Below are positions 22,258-32,926 of a stretch of 64,000 nucleotides of DNA, piece after piece. The notes under the pieces were generated by a model. The model saw only the letters and a list, made by a program, of their open reading frames with translations. It was not told where the DNA came from and searched no databases. This DNA is from Endothia cerciana (taxonomy: Eukaryota; Ascomycota; Sordariomycetes; Diaporthales; Cryphonectriaceae). The translations under genes were made by a program, and so were the position numbers. Positions within the stretch are counted from its first letter, which is position 1; every line of letters begins with the position of its first letter. Location of the stretch: contig JALRMH010000004.1 in assembly GCA_026119935.1 (NCBI GenBank), positions 1,240,001 through 1,304,000 of the forward strand, read 5' to 3'.

Positions 22258-25200
22258 TCAGACGTTCTGGGACTTCACAAAAGCCTCGTTAGCATGCGCT
22301 GTCCCATTCGCTCTCAGCTGTTCCGCCTCATCTATGTGTCCCTGCATTTCCTCTGTCTGTGCCAACATCCCCTCACCCACGCTCATCCATAAGCGATTAC
22401 CCGCCTTTTGCGCCTGAGTCCTGCCCGCCTTGGCCGACTTGACCGCCTGGTCGCCCACAACACTATCAAACAGACAGGACCGCATCAGATTCAGCGCCAC
22501 GCCCAGCAACTGCGTGTTGTTCGCCGCCTGCGCGTATTTGAGGCCCGTTGAGATGTGGCGCTTCACGGTCTGAATGGACTGCGGCGGGTTCGTCTCGATC
22601 GCGGCTGCCACAAGATTGAATGTGGTACGGATGTCGATATCTCCGTGGTCGACACAATAGGGGCGGACCTTCTCGAGGAGCTCTGCCGTCTGGTGGTCAT
22701 TCCGCCTCGATGGTTCCTGCATGATCCATATGCGGTTGAGAGCTGCGAGGAGGGCCATCTCGGACGGGGATGTTCCGGTGCTGCCAGGGGATGTGTTACT
22801 GGGCTCTACAAACTCGAAGCGCGGATCGCTGAAAATTTCATCTGCTTTATCAAGGTCTCCGGTGCCTTGATGGTAAGCCCCTTTCACATACAGGACCAGT
22901 AGCTCAAGCCGTCCGACACTTGGTTTCGGTCTCAATGCCTCGATTTTTTGGATGCAGTCGTGCACTTTGGCCCATTGAGTGCGAGTGGCTGAAATCAGAG
23001 CAATGAGCGTGTGGATGTAACAGCCGACCTCAGAGCGCCACTTGGCCTGCTCAATCGCCATTGGCAGTGAATGGGCGGCCGGCCTGACAAGCTCATTCTC
23101 TATGCGTGAATCAGTAATGAGAGGGACGAAGGGCACGCGGGGGAGAACGCACTTCTTGCAAGCATGTTCAATGCTTCCATCCAGTACTCCAGGATCTTTT
23201 CGTTCTTGGATCCATTGTACAGTAGCGCTAGGCCACTCAGGACATATCTGCAAGGCACGTCAGCTGGCGATGTGGTGATTAGAATGACGTCCGACTCACG
23301 CTAGTACGAACGCATGGACCTTGGTCACAAAAGACATAACAATAAAGTTATACTCGCCGCCAGGTCGGATGATAGTTTTAGTATCCCCCGTAACCGTCGA
23401 ACTCGAGTTTGGTTGTCTCTTCAGTGGCAGCAGCAACTCGTCGCGCATCTGGTCCCAGTCAGACGCCTGGACGAGCTCGTCCATGCGGAATTGAAGAGCC
23501 TTAAGCTTCTGCATAGCCACCTGTGGCGCCTTTTGCTGCAGGCTGCAGGCCATGTCCAAAAGCAGGGTCAAGACCTCGATTTGCGGTATGTGTACGGATG
23601 GATCCAGCTGATACCTCGCCGCCTGTGCAATACACGTCTGGACGCGTACGATTGAGTCCTCCTTTCGGGACTTTAGGTGAACAATACCCTCAAGGAGGGA
23701 GGTCAGAACCGCGATTGCATGATCGCCGCGATGCGTCGCAAGAGACGTGATATTGCGCAGATTCTCCATAGCATGCGTGTCTGCTGGATTGCCAGACTGA
23801 AGATGGAATGACGTCCTAAGGAAGCGGAATGCGTAAACCCAATCCACCGCCTTGTATGTCGTTGCCTCTGAGATGTTCTTGTCCAGTGCGACCAGTGCCG
23901 CCTTGCGATTCCTCCTGTAGAGGACCTTGAGTAACTGAAATTGCATGCAGTATTTCAGATCCGTCAGGCGGTTCTTCTCACAGACAGAAATCCCCTTGGT
24001 CAATGCCACTTCTGCCTCCGTGAGGTTGTCTGTCTCCTCGCTCAGTATGGTCGCATATCTCAGCCGAACATTTGCCTCAGAACGCGGGGGTAGCTTGTTC
24101 AACGCCAAAGCGGCTTCAAGACAGCCCAGACCAGTCGCAATGAGCTTGTAGTACTCGTCCATGGTCGTCTGGTCCAGCGACGTTGCAAGATCCTGTACAG
24201 CTGAGTGGGCTGCCCGAAAACAGTCGTCCGCAACGCATGTTAAGACTGCGGGCGTGTCGAAGTGCTGGCTTGGACTGTGTGCGTGCGATACGCTTGGTGA
24301 CCTTGTGGCACTGGGCGCCGCAGGTATTGACTTCCTTGCTGGCGCCTCCATCTTCAGCATAAGTTGACTTGGGTCGATTACATCGGATAGTGACCGTTGT
24401 GATTGTGCTGGCGCCTCGAAACTCTGAGTTTGGTGGAGCTTGGTGGGATCAATCGCATCGAACGTCGGTCGTTGTGGTTGAGGCGGTGGCGCTTGTTGAG
24501 CCTGTGGTTGCGTTTGCTGAAGGGAGCTGGGATCGATCGCGTCGGGAATGGGTCGTTGTATTTGACTTGGCGCTGTGTGAGACTGGCTGTTGTGAAGCTG
24601 AGTCGGGTCGATGGAGGTGCGGTCGTGGTGTTGCAGTCGGGGGGACTGTACGTGAGACTCATTGTGAAGTTGTGTAGGGTCTATGGAGGTGGGCATACGG
24701 TGTTGTGGTTGAGGCGACAGCGCATGGGTCTGGTTCTGTCGGAGATGGATTAGATCAATGGAAGGATGCGCATTGCGTTGCGGCTGCGGCTGTGGTGACG
24801 GTATGTGTGCTTGACGCTGAAGTTGATTGGGGTTGACAGAAGGGGAAGTGCGGTACTGCGGTTGAGGTGATACAGCCTGAGATTGGCTCTGGTGAAGCTG
24901 ATTGGGGTTTACCGCCTGCAGAGGGCGATGTTGAGTTTGCGGTGACAGCACATGAGGCTGGCCTTGGTGGAACGGATGAGGCTTGATCGGATGGGGAGCG
25001 TGATGCTGTTGTTGAGGCGACGGCAGAGTCCGCCTTGCTTGCTGAGGAGGGGGGAGTCGCGGCTGTGGAGGCTGGGATATAGGTTGCTGCTGTTGATGTT
25101 GCAGTTGTGGTTGGGCTTGCGCCATCAGCTGTGGTCTCGGAGATGGAATCGATTGTTGCATCTGCCTTGGTGAGGGTATCGCGACATGTTGAGGGTATGG

Positions 25201-25545
25201 TTGGTTGGGTTGAGGGTAGTTCTGATGGGCCATGTACTGAGCAGGAGGTGCAAGCGCATGATGTGCAAATGCGCCATTGCTGTATATTTGCTGCATCTGC
25301 TGCTGTGCGTGATAGTTATGCGTCGGCAGCATCTGCTGCTGTGGTTGTGCATAGTGAGGCATCTGCTGCATCTGGTGGTTTGGTGGAGGCAGGTACTGGC
25401 CATTAGGTTGATACTGCTGATTGCCCATATATGCCATCACATTCCCATTAACATACTGCTGCTGATATCCAGGCTGCTGCGGCATCTGAGGCAGGCCATT
25501 GTAGGTCTGCCTCGGAGGCTGTGAGCCCCAATTATTATTGTTCAT
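22258..25545 (-). CDS. MAU2: Cohesin loading factor Mau2/Scc4
   Basis: Three exons (25545-23300, 23247-23153 and 23099-22258) splice in phase, with introns of 52 and 53 nt, into about 1060 residues. Residues ~435 onward match the TPR-type superhelical Mau2/Scc4 family that binds Nipbl/Scc2 and loads cohesin on chromatin: YYKLIATGLGCLEAALALNK, ANVRLRYATILSEETDNLTE, the CMQFQLLKVLYRRN region, then YVLSGLALLYNGSKNEKILE across the exon 2 junction. The N-terminal ~430 residues are Gln/Pro/His-rich and disordered. Within them, residues 211-396 hold eight ~25-residue repeats with an [ILV]-[DN]-P-x-x-L-like core. The protein is larger than typical Scc4 (about 600-720 residues) because of this tail. 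It shares a divergent promoter region with the hydrolase gene. Confidence 0.9.
24358..24915 (-). repeat. Eight ~75-bp degenerate tandem repeats in MAU2 N-terminal tail
   Basis: Within the disordered tail of the cohesin loader, motifs AVNPNQL, SVNPNQL, SIDLIHL, SIDPTQL (twice), AIDPSSL, AIDPTKL and VIDPSQL start near residues 211, 236, 262, 287, 311, 336, 364 and 389. Spacing is 24-28 residues. Linkers are Gln/Pro/Ser/His-rich. Confidence 0.9.
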
Positions 25546-26201
25546 GTTGTCGACATTTGGCGCCGAGGAGAATCACCCAAGATCCCCTCCAGACCTTCAC
25601 GATGGGCCCCAGTAATCACTTTCAACTGTCGAATCTCAGCATCTAGAGTTGTAGGACTGTCTTAGGCGTTATTATCTTGCTGATCTCGTACGTGTCGTGG
25701 GGAGTTGGCACGATTGCCGTCGTCGTTTGTCTACGGAATGATGAAGGGACGTTGGGTGTCAAGTGACGATGGTCCGTGCATATGGCAGGGGTCCAATAAG
25801 GTTGAGGAGGCTCAACTTGACATGCAGGGACTTCAGATGGAAGGCAACCCCACCCCACCACATCCAGTCTTTCTTTATGAAAGCTCCTGACCAGCGGTTG
25901 GACACAGCTTGATTTGGTCGATTTTCATATAAATGAGGTCGCCACCTGGAAACTTCAAGTTAGGGTCTGTCACAGGAAGAGATGCCGTCTTCGCACAGTA
26001 GAGATCTACTATATGAGTGCGTCCCCTAACCCTGAAGACGAATCGGACTCTCCGGAGCAGACGAACGCCGGTGCCTCGGCAGCTCGTGGTGTCCTCAACG
26101 TCGACCACTTTAACCCAGACCAGCAAAAACATTCACATCAAAGATTTTCTTGTTCAATCCTACTCGTCCTTCTGGCCCTACAGTGCCTTCCAACATTTCC
26201 G
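25546..26201. promoter_or_regulatory. Divergent promoter region MAU2/hydrolase
   Basis: This 656-bp spacer lies between two divergent start codons. The hydrolase frame is open upstream to ATGs at 25914 and 26013, but that leader has no family similarity. I therefore treat it as 5' UTR/promoter. Confidence 0.5.
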
Positions 26202-27755
26202 ATGGACTGGTTCGGCCACGCCAAGATCAAGTTCACCAACCATGTCTCGCCGCTGTCCATCCGGTCGGAAGACGGCAGCCAGACAGATCTCCTGAAGATC
26301 TGCGAGAAGTCCACGCCACCATGTCAGCTCAACCCGCTGCTCTTCAATGGGCACCTGCAGACAATGTGGACGGCCATTGGCAAAGCTGCACCACAGATTT
26401 ACTATAGGAGGCAGATCTTTGACTCGAACCATTCTAATTACACCGGGACTTTCGCCGTGGACTTTACGGTGCCGGCACATGGAGACCATGATGACAAGCT
26501 GCCACCAAGGACGGCGTACTTCAAGGATGGGCAGTTTGAGGCCATCGGCTCAGATGATAGCCGGCCTATGCTGATCGTCCTGCACGGGCTCTCCGGTGGA
26601 TCGTACGAAATCTATTTGCGCCATTGCATCGCGCCGCTCGTGCTGAACGATGGCGGCTGGGAGTGCTGCGTGGTGAACGGCAGAGGATGTGCCAACTCCG
26701 AAATCACCAGCGGAGTGTTATTTAATGCCCGGGCGACCTGGGACGTGAGGCAGGTTGTGAGGTGGGCGAGGAAAACGTTCCCGAATCGCCCACTCTTCGG
26801 CCTGGGCTTCTCGCTCGGTGCCAATATCATGACGAACGTGAGTATGTTGTGGACGTGATCACTTGGAATTGGTATTGAAATACACCAGTTCGTAGGTGAA
26901 GAAGGCTCCGGCTGCCTCCTGAGCGCCGTAGTCGTCGTCGGTAATCCCTTCAACCTGGAGGTCGCCAATATCCAGCTGCAGAGCTCTCTGCTTGGCAAGG
27001 AGGTCTATCAGAGGGTTATGGGAGGGTCGTGCCGACAGGTGAGATTAAGTTCCTCGCTTAATTTTCCCATAGTGTCACATCTAGCTAACATGAGGAAGCT
27101 CGTACTGCGTCACAAGGACTCGATATCGAGGTTCACGAAGCTGGACTTTGAAGCCATTGACAAGGTCACTTACCTGTTCGAGTTTGACCGGGAGGTTCAG
27201 TGAGTATCGAGTTTCGTGCCTCGAAAGTATACGAGCTAATGAGAATCAAGGACTGTCTGCTGGGGCTACCCTACCGAGGGCGCATACTATCGCGATGCAT
27301 CCTCGAGCGACTCTGTCCTGGCCATTCGGATCCCGTACCTTGCCATTCAGGCTGCAGATGACCCTGTATGCTCTCTTGTTCAACCCACGTCCACCTCAGC
27401 CTGAAACTGACACAATCTAGATTGCTGTCGAGGCCGCGGTTCCGTATCAGGAGTTCAAAGCAAATCCCTACACGGTCTGCTTGACGACTTCTCTAGGAGG
27501 TCATCTAGCCTACTTTGAGCCCGGTGGCGGACGATGGCACGCCAAACCGGTACGTCAATCCCATCTCGTCCTGAGTGCTTCGCAGGCAATGCTAAAAATG
27601 GAATTTAGGTAGTGAACTTCCTCAGTAACATGGCAGCCACGGTTGACCTCAAGTCCATCAGTCATCAGGTGAGCGGCCACACCGTCCTGAACCCCCAATA
27701 TGGCTCAAATTTCGATCCCATACGGCGCAAGATGCAAGTCGACATCGCGGAATAG
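26202..27755 (+). CDS. EAT1/YheT-type alpha/beta hydrolase
   Basis: Exons 26202-26837, 26889-27199, 27251-27365, 27421-27549 and 27609-27755 join to 445 residues. The family includes yeast Eeb1/Eht1 and bacterial YheT, which are esterases or acyl-CoA:ethanol acyltransferases on medium-chain acyl groups. Signatures are LNPLLFNGHLQTMWTAIGK, LIVLHGLSGGSYEIYLRH, VVNGRGCANSEIT, the nucleophile elbow GFSLGANIMTN (S204), VVVVGNPFNLE, IPYLAIQAADDP (D352/D353) and the histidine motif SLGGHLAYFEPGGGRWH (H382). Introns are 51-59 nt. One oddity: 27039-27098 has intron-like ends (CAG|GTGAGA and CTAG) and sits where homologues have no extra residues. Removing it would break the frame, whereas keeping it stays open. 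The start MDWFGHAKIKF resembles homologue starts; further in-frame ATGs lie upstream. Confidence 0.88.
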
Positions 27756-28332
27756 ATTCTAAGCCAATGCGGATGGAAAATAGGAGGGCAGGCGCATCTA
27801 CTGGGTATAGACAGCGATTTTGTCAATAGATACTTGACTAGAAAATACCTATAGACTACACTTTAGACAGCAAGACAGGGCACTCTGGCCTGGGTATCTA
27901 ATTTTGATTTAGAAATACGACGAAGACAGCATTCTCTGGGAATCCTTGTTGCGTGGAACGCATGTGCTAAGTGCAAGTTGTCTCCGGTCTTGCAGCATTC
28001 TGTCGCCCATCTAGAAACCTGAGATCCTGCATGTTGCCTGCAGGCGTCCCAACTAGGAAATGGGAATGCCGTTTGTAATGCCCGAGGTCTGTATAGACTC
28101 TGCGACGTGATGGTGTTCTCGAATGCAAGGGGTTCTGAAGCTACTGAGTCTCTCGTAGCTTAGTCCCTGTAAGACTGAGAGGCTCCCGTCCTCGTTGCAT
28201 AGCTGTATGCTGGTGGGTGATCCTCTAACCTGTAAAGCACTTTTGAGTATTCATATCCATCCGTTCCCAACTCCAACAAACGCCGTGCAATGCATCAGGG
28301 CGCCTCCATTCCTTCTCTGATTCTCCGCGCCC
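27756..28332. other. Convergent intergenic spacer
   Basis: The spacer lies between the hydrolase stop and the LOC1 stop. I see no gene in it. Confidence 0.6.
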
Positions 28333-29005
28333 TCAGTCCGCAAAGGAGACCTTCTTCTTCTTGGCCTTGGTCGCCTTTGTGCCTTCAAGCTCGGCACGCT
28401 TTATCGTCCTGTCGTCGGCATCGTCGTCGGTAGGCCTGGCCGGCCTCTTCCTCTTCTTTCGCAGCGAGTCCTTCGTTTCATCGAGTTTCGCCTTGCGCTC
28501 GGCCTCCTTCTTTTCGGCTTCGGCCTTTCTTGCCTCGCGGATCGCCTCCATGTGTCGCGCCTTCATCATCTTGGACTCGATCTGGCCCTCCTTCTCGGCC
28601 TGGACCATGGACAGGATGGTAGTCATGCTTTCCTGTACACACAAACAGCCGAGAGTTAGCAGTCTGCCCTTCACGCGATGCAGCAGGTGGCTGAGTGCGA
28701 CATACCCGATCATCAACAAACACCTTGGCCTTCTTCTTCCCCTTGGGCTTCTCCACCCCGACCGGCGTCACCATGTTCAGCTCCGGTATCCCCAGCTCCT
28801 TCTCGCTGTACACCTTCTTCCTGCGCTTCTTCTGCAGCTCCTTGGCGAGCTGGCCGGGTTTGACCGCGGGCTTGTGGCCATCCTTCGTCCTCTTCGCCTT
28901 CACGACGGGGTCGTTCTCGGGCCGTTGTGCGGACTTGCTGTTCTTGATGCCCGAGTTCTTGGCCGCGTGTTTGTTTTTCACCGTCTTGGTCCTCGCGACA
29001 CCCAT
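28333..29005 (-). CDS. LOC1: Ribosome-assembly/mRNA-localisation protein Loc1
   Basis: Two exons (29005-28706 and 28632-28333, exactly 100 codons each including the stop) encode 199 residues. Loc1 is a nucle(ol)ar RNA-binding factor in 60S assembly and ASH1 mRNA localisation in yeast. Family landmarks are the basic N-terminus (GVARTKTVKNKHAAKNSGIK), KVYSEKELGIPELN, KPKGKKKAKVFVDDR ending exon 1, ESMTTILSM opening exon 2, KEGQIESKMMKARHMEAIRE, a long charged helix rich in Lys, Glu and Ala, and the terminal KKKKVSFAD that mirrors the yeast KKVSFA end. The splice is phase 0, with a 73-nt intron. Composition is strongly basic, as expected for a nucleolar protein. Confidence 0.92.
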
Positions 29006-29580
29006 ATTGACTGTTTGAGGCTGGAGAAGTGGCGCCAAAGTTTGCGCGCGTTTGCTGTGAGAGAGTGGTGGAAGCGATGGTTGCAGGTCGACCCTGTCGC
29101 AACTTTTTTGGCGGGCTAGGGATGCGGATTTGGGAAGGCGCCTGATAACAACCCTTATCAACCGTGGGCTTGCAACCCCCCGCCCCCCAGGGGCTGCGGG
29201 AATATGAGAGAGAGGCCCAAAAGGATTATACTGTGTCACCCCTATCTTGAATCTCTCCCATGAACTCCATTATCTCAATTATTCGGCAGATCTATTTGGA
29301 ATCCTGATTATCACACTACATATGCCCTCTCTATCTCTTGAATTTTCTCTTATGTGGTTTTTTTGGTTTTTTTTAAGGTGGGGGGTTTTTTTCCCCTGCT
29401 TCATTCTGACATGATCTATGTAGGAAACCACCTCAGGGTTATTGACTGTGACAGGTGGTGTGATCTTGAGCTGGGGCCAAGGTCTTGGTGAATAACATCG
29501 AGCTATGAGTCTCCTCTCTCCAATATGTCAAGGAAAACATAGCCCCTCTCCAAGTCAGGAAGTATGAAGGCAATTGATGC
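29006..29580. promoter_or_regulatory. LOC1 promoter and 3' region of Zn2Cys6 gene
   Basis: This spacer lies between tandem minus-strand genes. A T-rich/G-rich low-complexity run is at about 29355-29395. No coding frame is supported. Confidence 0.5.
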
Positions 29581-30789
29581 TTATCCTTCCGGGGGACACA
29601 CTACCTCCAGCGGCCACTGGATCAACTGCCTCGCCTCAGGCCCCAAAAGGTCAGTGATGAAATACAATATATCGCTGACTTTCCTAAACTTCATCCACCA
29701 ATTCCCCCTTTCCGCACGATGCAGTAGAACACACCAGAACGCCATGACCACCAGCGCCGCCTTCTCTTTTCGTCCTAGCATCTCGAAAAAAGCCTCCGGC
29801 ATGACCGCGCAGAACGTCAGGCTGGCGGTCTTGAAGCTCAGGAGGTCCCCGCGGTCCGAGATCTCAAAGCACTGCCGCAACAGCCTGAAGACCTCTGTCA
29901 TGGTGGTCCGCGTGGACTCGTCCGCGGTCCCGTGTAGCTGCAGCTGCAGCTGCCCGGTCATGCGCATGACGTATTCCTCCGAGGGGTTCAAGGAGGGAGG
30001 CGTCACGCCGTCGATCATAATCTTGGTCTGGTAGGGCCGGAGGTGCACGCCCATGGGGCCCGAGAGGAGCACCTCCCCGTATTGCTTGAATAGCGTCACC
30101 CCGGAGCGCAGGGGCAGCATCCACTCTGCCGGCCCCGGGGGGTCTTCCCTGAAGATCAGCGAGCCAACATCCGCGGTGGTGGCGAAGTAGTATGGCACGA
30201 ACAGGGAGTTGCACGCCCAGATGGGTGCGACGAGGTCTGCACTGTGCGCGGCGACGGCGGGCATGAGGGCGGCTAGGGCCTGCGCATGGTGCTGCCGCGC
30301 GAGCTCGAGGTACGCGGTGACCGCCTCCTGGTTGTCGACAACGTTAATGCTGATGTCAACGGCAGCGACGGCCATCATCTCGTGCAGGAGGAAGACGTGT
30401 TTCGTTCCTAACGCGGGGATCTTGTCCAGCCAGGGTGACTCGTCATTTGGGTTGGCAAGGTAGCGGCATGTGACTGTGCTAAAGCGGTGGAAGAGTTGGA
30501 TATCCGTGAGTGTGAAGGAAGAGTCATTTCTTGGGCGCGCTCGGAAGATGCCATCGGCCTCGGGGGTGCTCGAGTCCGAGGGCGCTGAGGCCTCGTTGAT
30601 ACTCGGCTGGACAAGGCTGCACTTGTCGCCACGCTTGACACATCTCGAGCAGGGAACACTCTCATCGCACTTTGAAAAGTCAGTACGGTCCCAAGTCTGA
30701 AGCGCCATGAATGTGCTCACCTTCACCTTTTTTGCCCTGCATTCCAGACAGCCATTTCTCGATTTCGTATGTGCCCGCCGAGCATTCAT
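29581..30789 (-). CDS. Zn(II)2Cys6 transcription factor
   Basis: Two exons (30789-30721 and 30669-29581) give about 385 residues. A 51-nt intron interrupts the zinc cluster, and the splice restores CLECRAKKVKCDESVPCSRC. The six zinc ligands are C14, C17, C24, C30, C33 and C40, in the spacing C-x2-C-x6-C-x5-C-x2-C-x6-C. The linker is Ser/Pro-rich. From about residue 80 a helical region follows (LTDIQLFHRFSTVTCRYLAN, VFLLHEMMAVAAVDISINVV, AALMPAVAAHSADLVAPIWA), typical of the C-terminal middle-homology domain of short fungal C6 regulators. It is a nuclear DNA-binding regulator; target genes are unknown. No metabolic cluster is next to it. Confidence 0.9.
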   Translation of the reverse strand: MNARRAHTKSRNGCLECRAKKVKVSTFMALQTWDRTDFSKCDESVPCSRCVKRGDKCSLVQPSINEASAPSDSSTPEADGIFRARPRNDSSFTLTDIQLFHRFSTVTCRYLANPNDESPWLDKIPALGTKHVFLLHEMMAVAAVDISINVVDNQEAVTAYLELARQHHAQALAALMPAVAAHSADLVAPIWACNSLFVPYYFATTADVGSLIFREDPPGPAEWMLPLRSGVTLFKQYGEVLLSGPMGVHLRPYQTKIMIDGVTPPSLNPSEEYVMRMTGQLQLQLHGTADESTRTTMTEVFRLLRQCFEISDRGDLLSFKTASLTFCAVMPEAFFEMLGRKEKAALVVMAFWCVLLHRAERGNWWMKFRKVSDILYFITDLLGPEARQLIQWPLEVVCPPEG

Positions 30790-32926
30790 GCTGACGGACC
30801 CAAGTCAACGATCCCAGCGGCTCCGATTAGAAGACCTAGTGGGGCCAAAGACAGGCGCCGGGCCCGGAGTGACCTGTCGAGCAGGAGGGATGGGTGTAGG
30901 TCTGTGAATGAGACCCAGACAGATGACAAAGCGAGCAAATTGAAGGATACGTGAGATCAGACGCGTAGGACAGGGCTGGGGTAGGGGGGGTGGGTTCGTA
31001 ACGAAGTTGCATGCATGTACAGCACAGCCACTCCCGCCTCGTAATCCGGCTGGAAAATGATCTCCGGATTAGGTTGCGCGCTCCCTGGATCTTGAAAAAG
31101 TGTCATGCAGCAGGCATCGATTGCTCGACGACCATTGAAGATCTCTTCGCCGAGGTGTACATCGTTGGCCTGATCCCTCTCAAGAGACTTTGATCCCGAG
31201 GTCCCCGTCTACTACTAGCACTTTACTATGCCAGGTAATCGGGACGATTCGATGCTACATTCTGCAAGGATAGTTGCGAGGGGAACACAGATAAGCATAA
31301 CCAAAAGGAAAGAAGAAGAAAAAAAAGAAGAAAACAATGCCGAGGTCTCAGAGTTGTAGAGCAACAGCGCCGAGCCGAACTCTGATATGTATCCCTATGC
31401 TACTACCTTAGGACTTGTTCGAAAGCATGGAGTTATCATTAGGCTAAGGTTCAGCCGTGTGAGCGGCCGCGACACACATGGACGCAGATGGGGAGGCCTC
31501 TCGAACACCACCATTTCCAATGCCTTCCTTCTCTGCGTTGGAAGAGGTGTTGCCAACGTGAAGGTCGTTTGCCAAAGCTGGGCCAGCCGTAGTGTGATCT
31601 CCTGGTTACACTCTCGGGCGTATAGAATTATCCATGGAGCTTTGAGGCTGAAGTGAGAAGGTTGAAACTGGTCCCGCTGGTTACAGTGACGGGTCAAAAT
31701 TCTATAGTTAGAAGCGGGATAAAGGGGATACTACCCGAGCACGCCGAGGTACGTACATGACGCGATCAGGCAGATGACTATCAGCCATACGGCCAACTGC
31801 AGCGACGATATGATCAGGCACTAACAAGCCTGTCGGCCACGGTGTTCTGGCAGCATCAGCCCTGCTAGCGTCCAGACTTCTGTCTGGCTGTGCCCACCAC
31901 CGTAGCGCCTAGCTATAGGATAATGGAGATGGTCCCGCAACCGCGTTTGCTGTTTGGAGCGTGGGAGGATGGATCTTTTCATTTTGTGGGAACGCTCGTG
32001 AACAACACAGCCTGCCAGCAACGCACAGGTCAACAGCATCTTGCAACGGCAGCTCTTGGCCGCGGCTGAGGAGCGGCGTACATTTATGTTAGATGTGGCG
32101 CAGGGGTGACATGTGACCGAATGTGCGGGCTGCGATTCATGCCCACCGTACGTACTTCGGACATTGTGGCTCATTTTCTTATTATTTTTTTATTTTTTTA
32201 TTCACTCTTCCTCTCCCTCGAGGCCAGAGCCCTTCGTCGTCTCTACCCCGTGCAGGTGTGCTCTACCCTCGCCTCGGGATAGAGGGTGATAATGCCAAAC
32301 CGATCTTGAGCCCATCAGCTGATGAATCGTCACTGGGTGGGGTCGGTATCCCCAGTGATCGACTACTACTAATTGTGTACATCGCATACGACACCTGCGG
32401 TTCAGTGACAAACAATATGTGAAGAGCACCCTGCACAGCCCATCGTCTCCCTGCTTGGCCTTGCTTGATACGACAGGGATCGGGCCAACCTTGCAGCCAT
32501 GGCTGCCCTGGCAAAGGTGCCACGGGTGCTTCCATGGTATGCAGCTGCCACCCAAAAAGGCGGCTGCCATCCAATTCCCATTCCAGTTCTCTGAAACAGC
32601 CCTTCTTCGAAGAGGCAAGCCAACTTTATTCGTCAACCCTCCCTACCTCCTCTTCTTCAACAACCCCCCATCACCGCCCGTCCTCCTGCAACCTGCCCAG
32701 TGTCAGCTGGTATTTATCGGCTATTGACGACGCCCTGTCGTTAAGACCACCAACCAGGTCCGCTCGTTTACTGTTGGTGGCGTGGCCTGCAGCCGTGGGT
32801 CGCAACAAGCCTCGAATCTGGTGAAGGAGGATAGGATTGACTTGCGGGTTGGGATTCGACGGCGCGGCGCTATCTGACGCGAGCTCAAGCGACCCGGGGG
32901 TGACCACCCTCACCATCCCGCTCACC
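30790..32926. promoter_or_regulatory. Long divergent intergenic region
   Basis: About 2.1 kb lies between a minus-strand regulator gene and the plus-strand rhomboid gene. Open frames are short, overlap in all frames and match nothing I know. There is a purine-rich tract near 31305-31335 and an AT-rich run near 32174-32205. The right end should carry the rhomboid promoter and 5' UTR. Confidence 0.5.

Noticed and set aside
25914..26201. N-terminal extension of the hydrolase with a hydrophobic run (SCSILLVLLALQCLPTF)
   Set aside because: The frame is open, but the family start fits MDWFGHAKIKF at 26202; the upstream part is probably 5' UTR read in frame.
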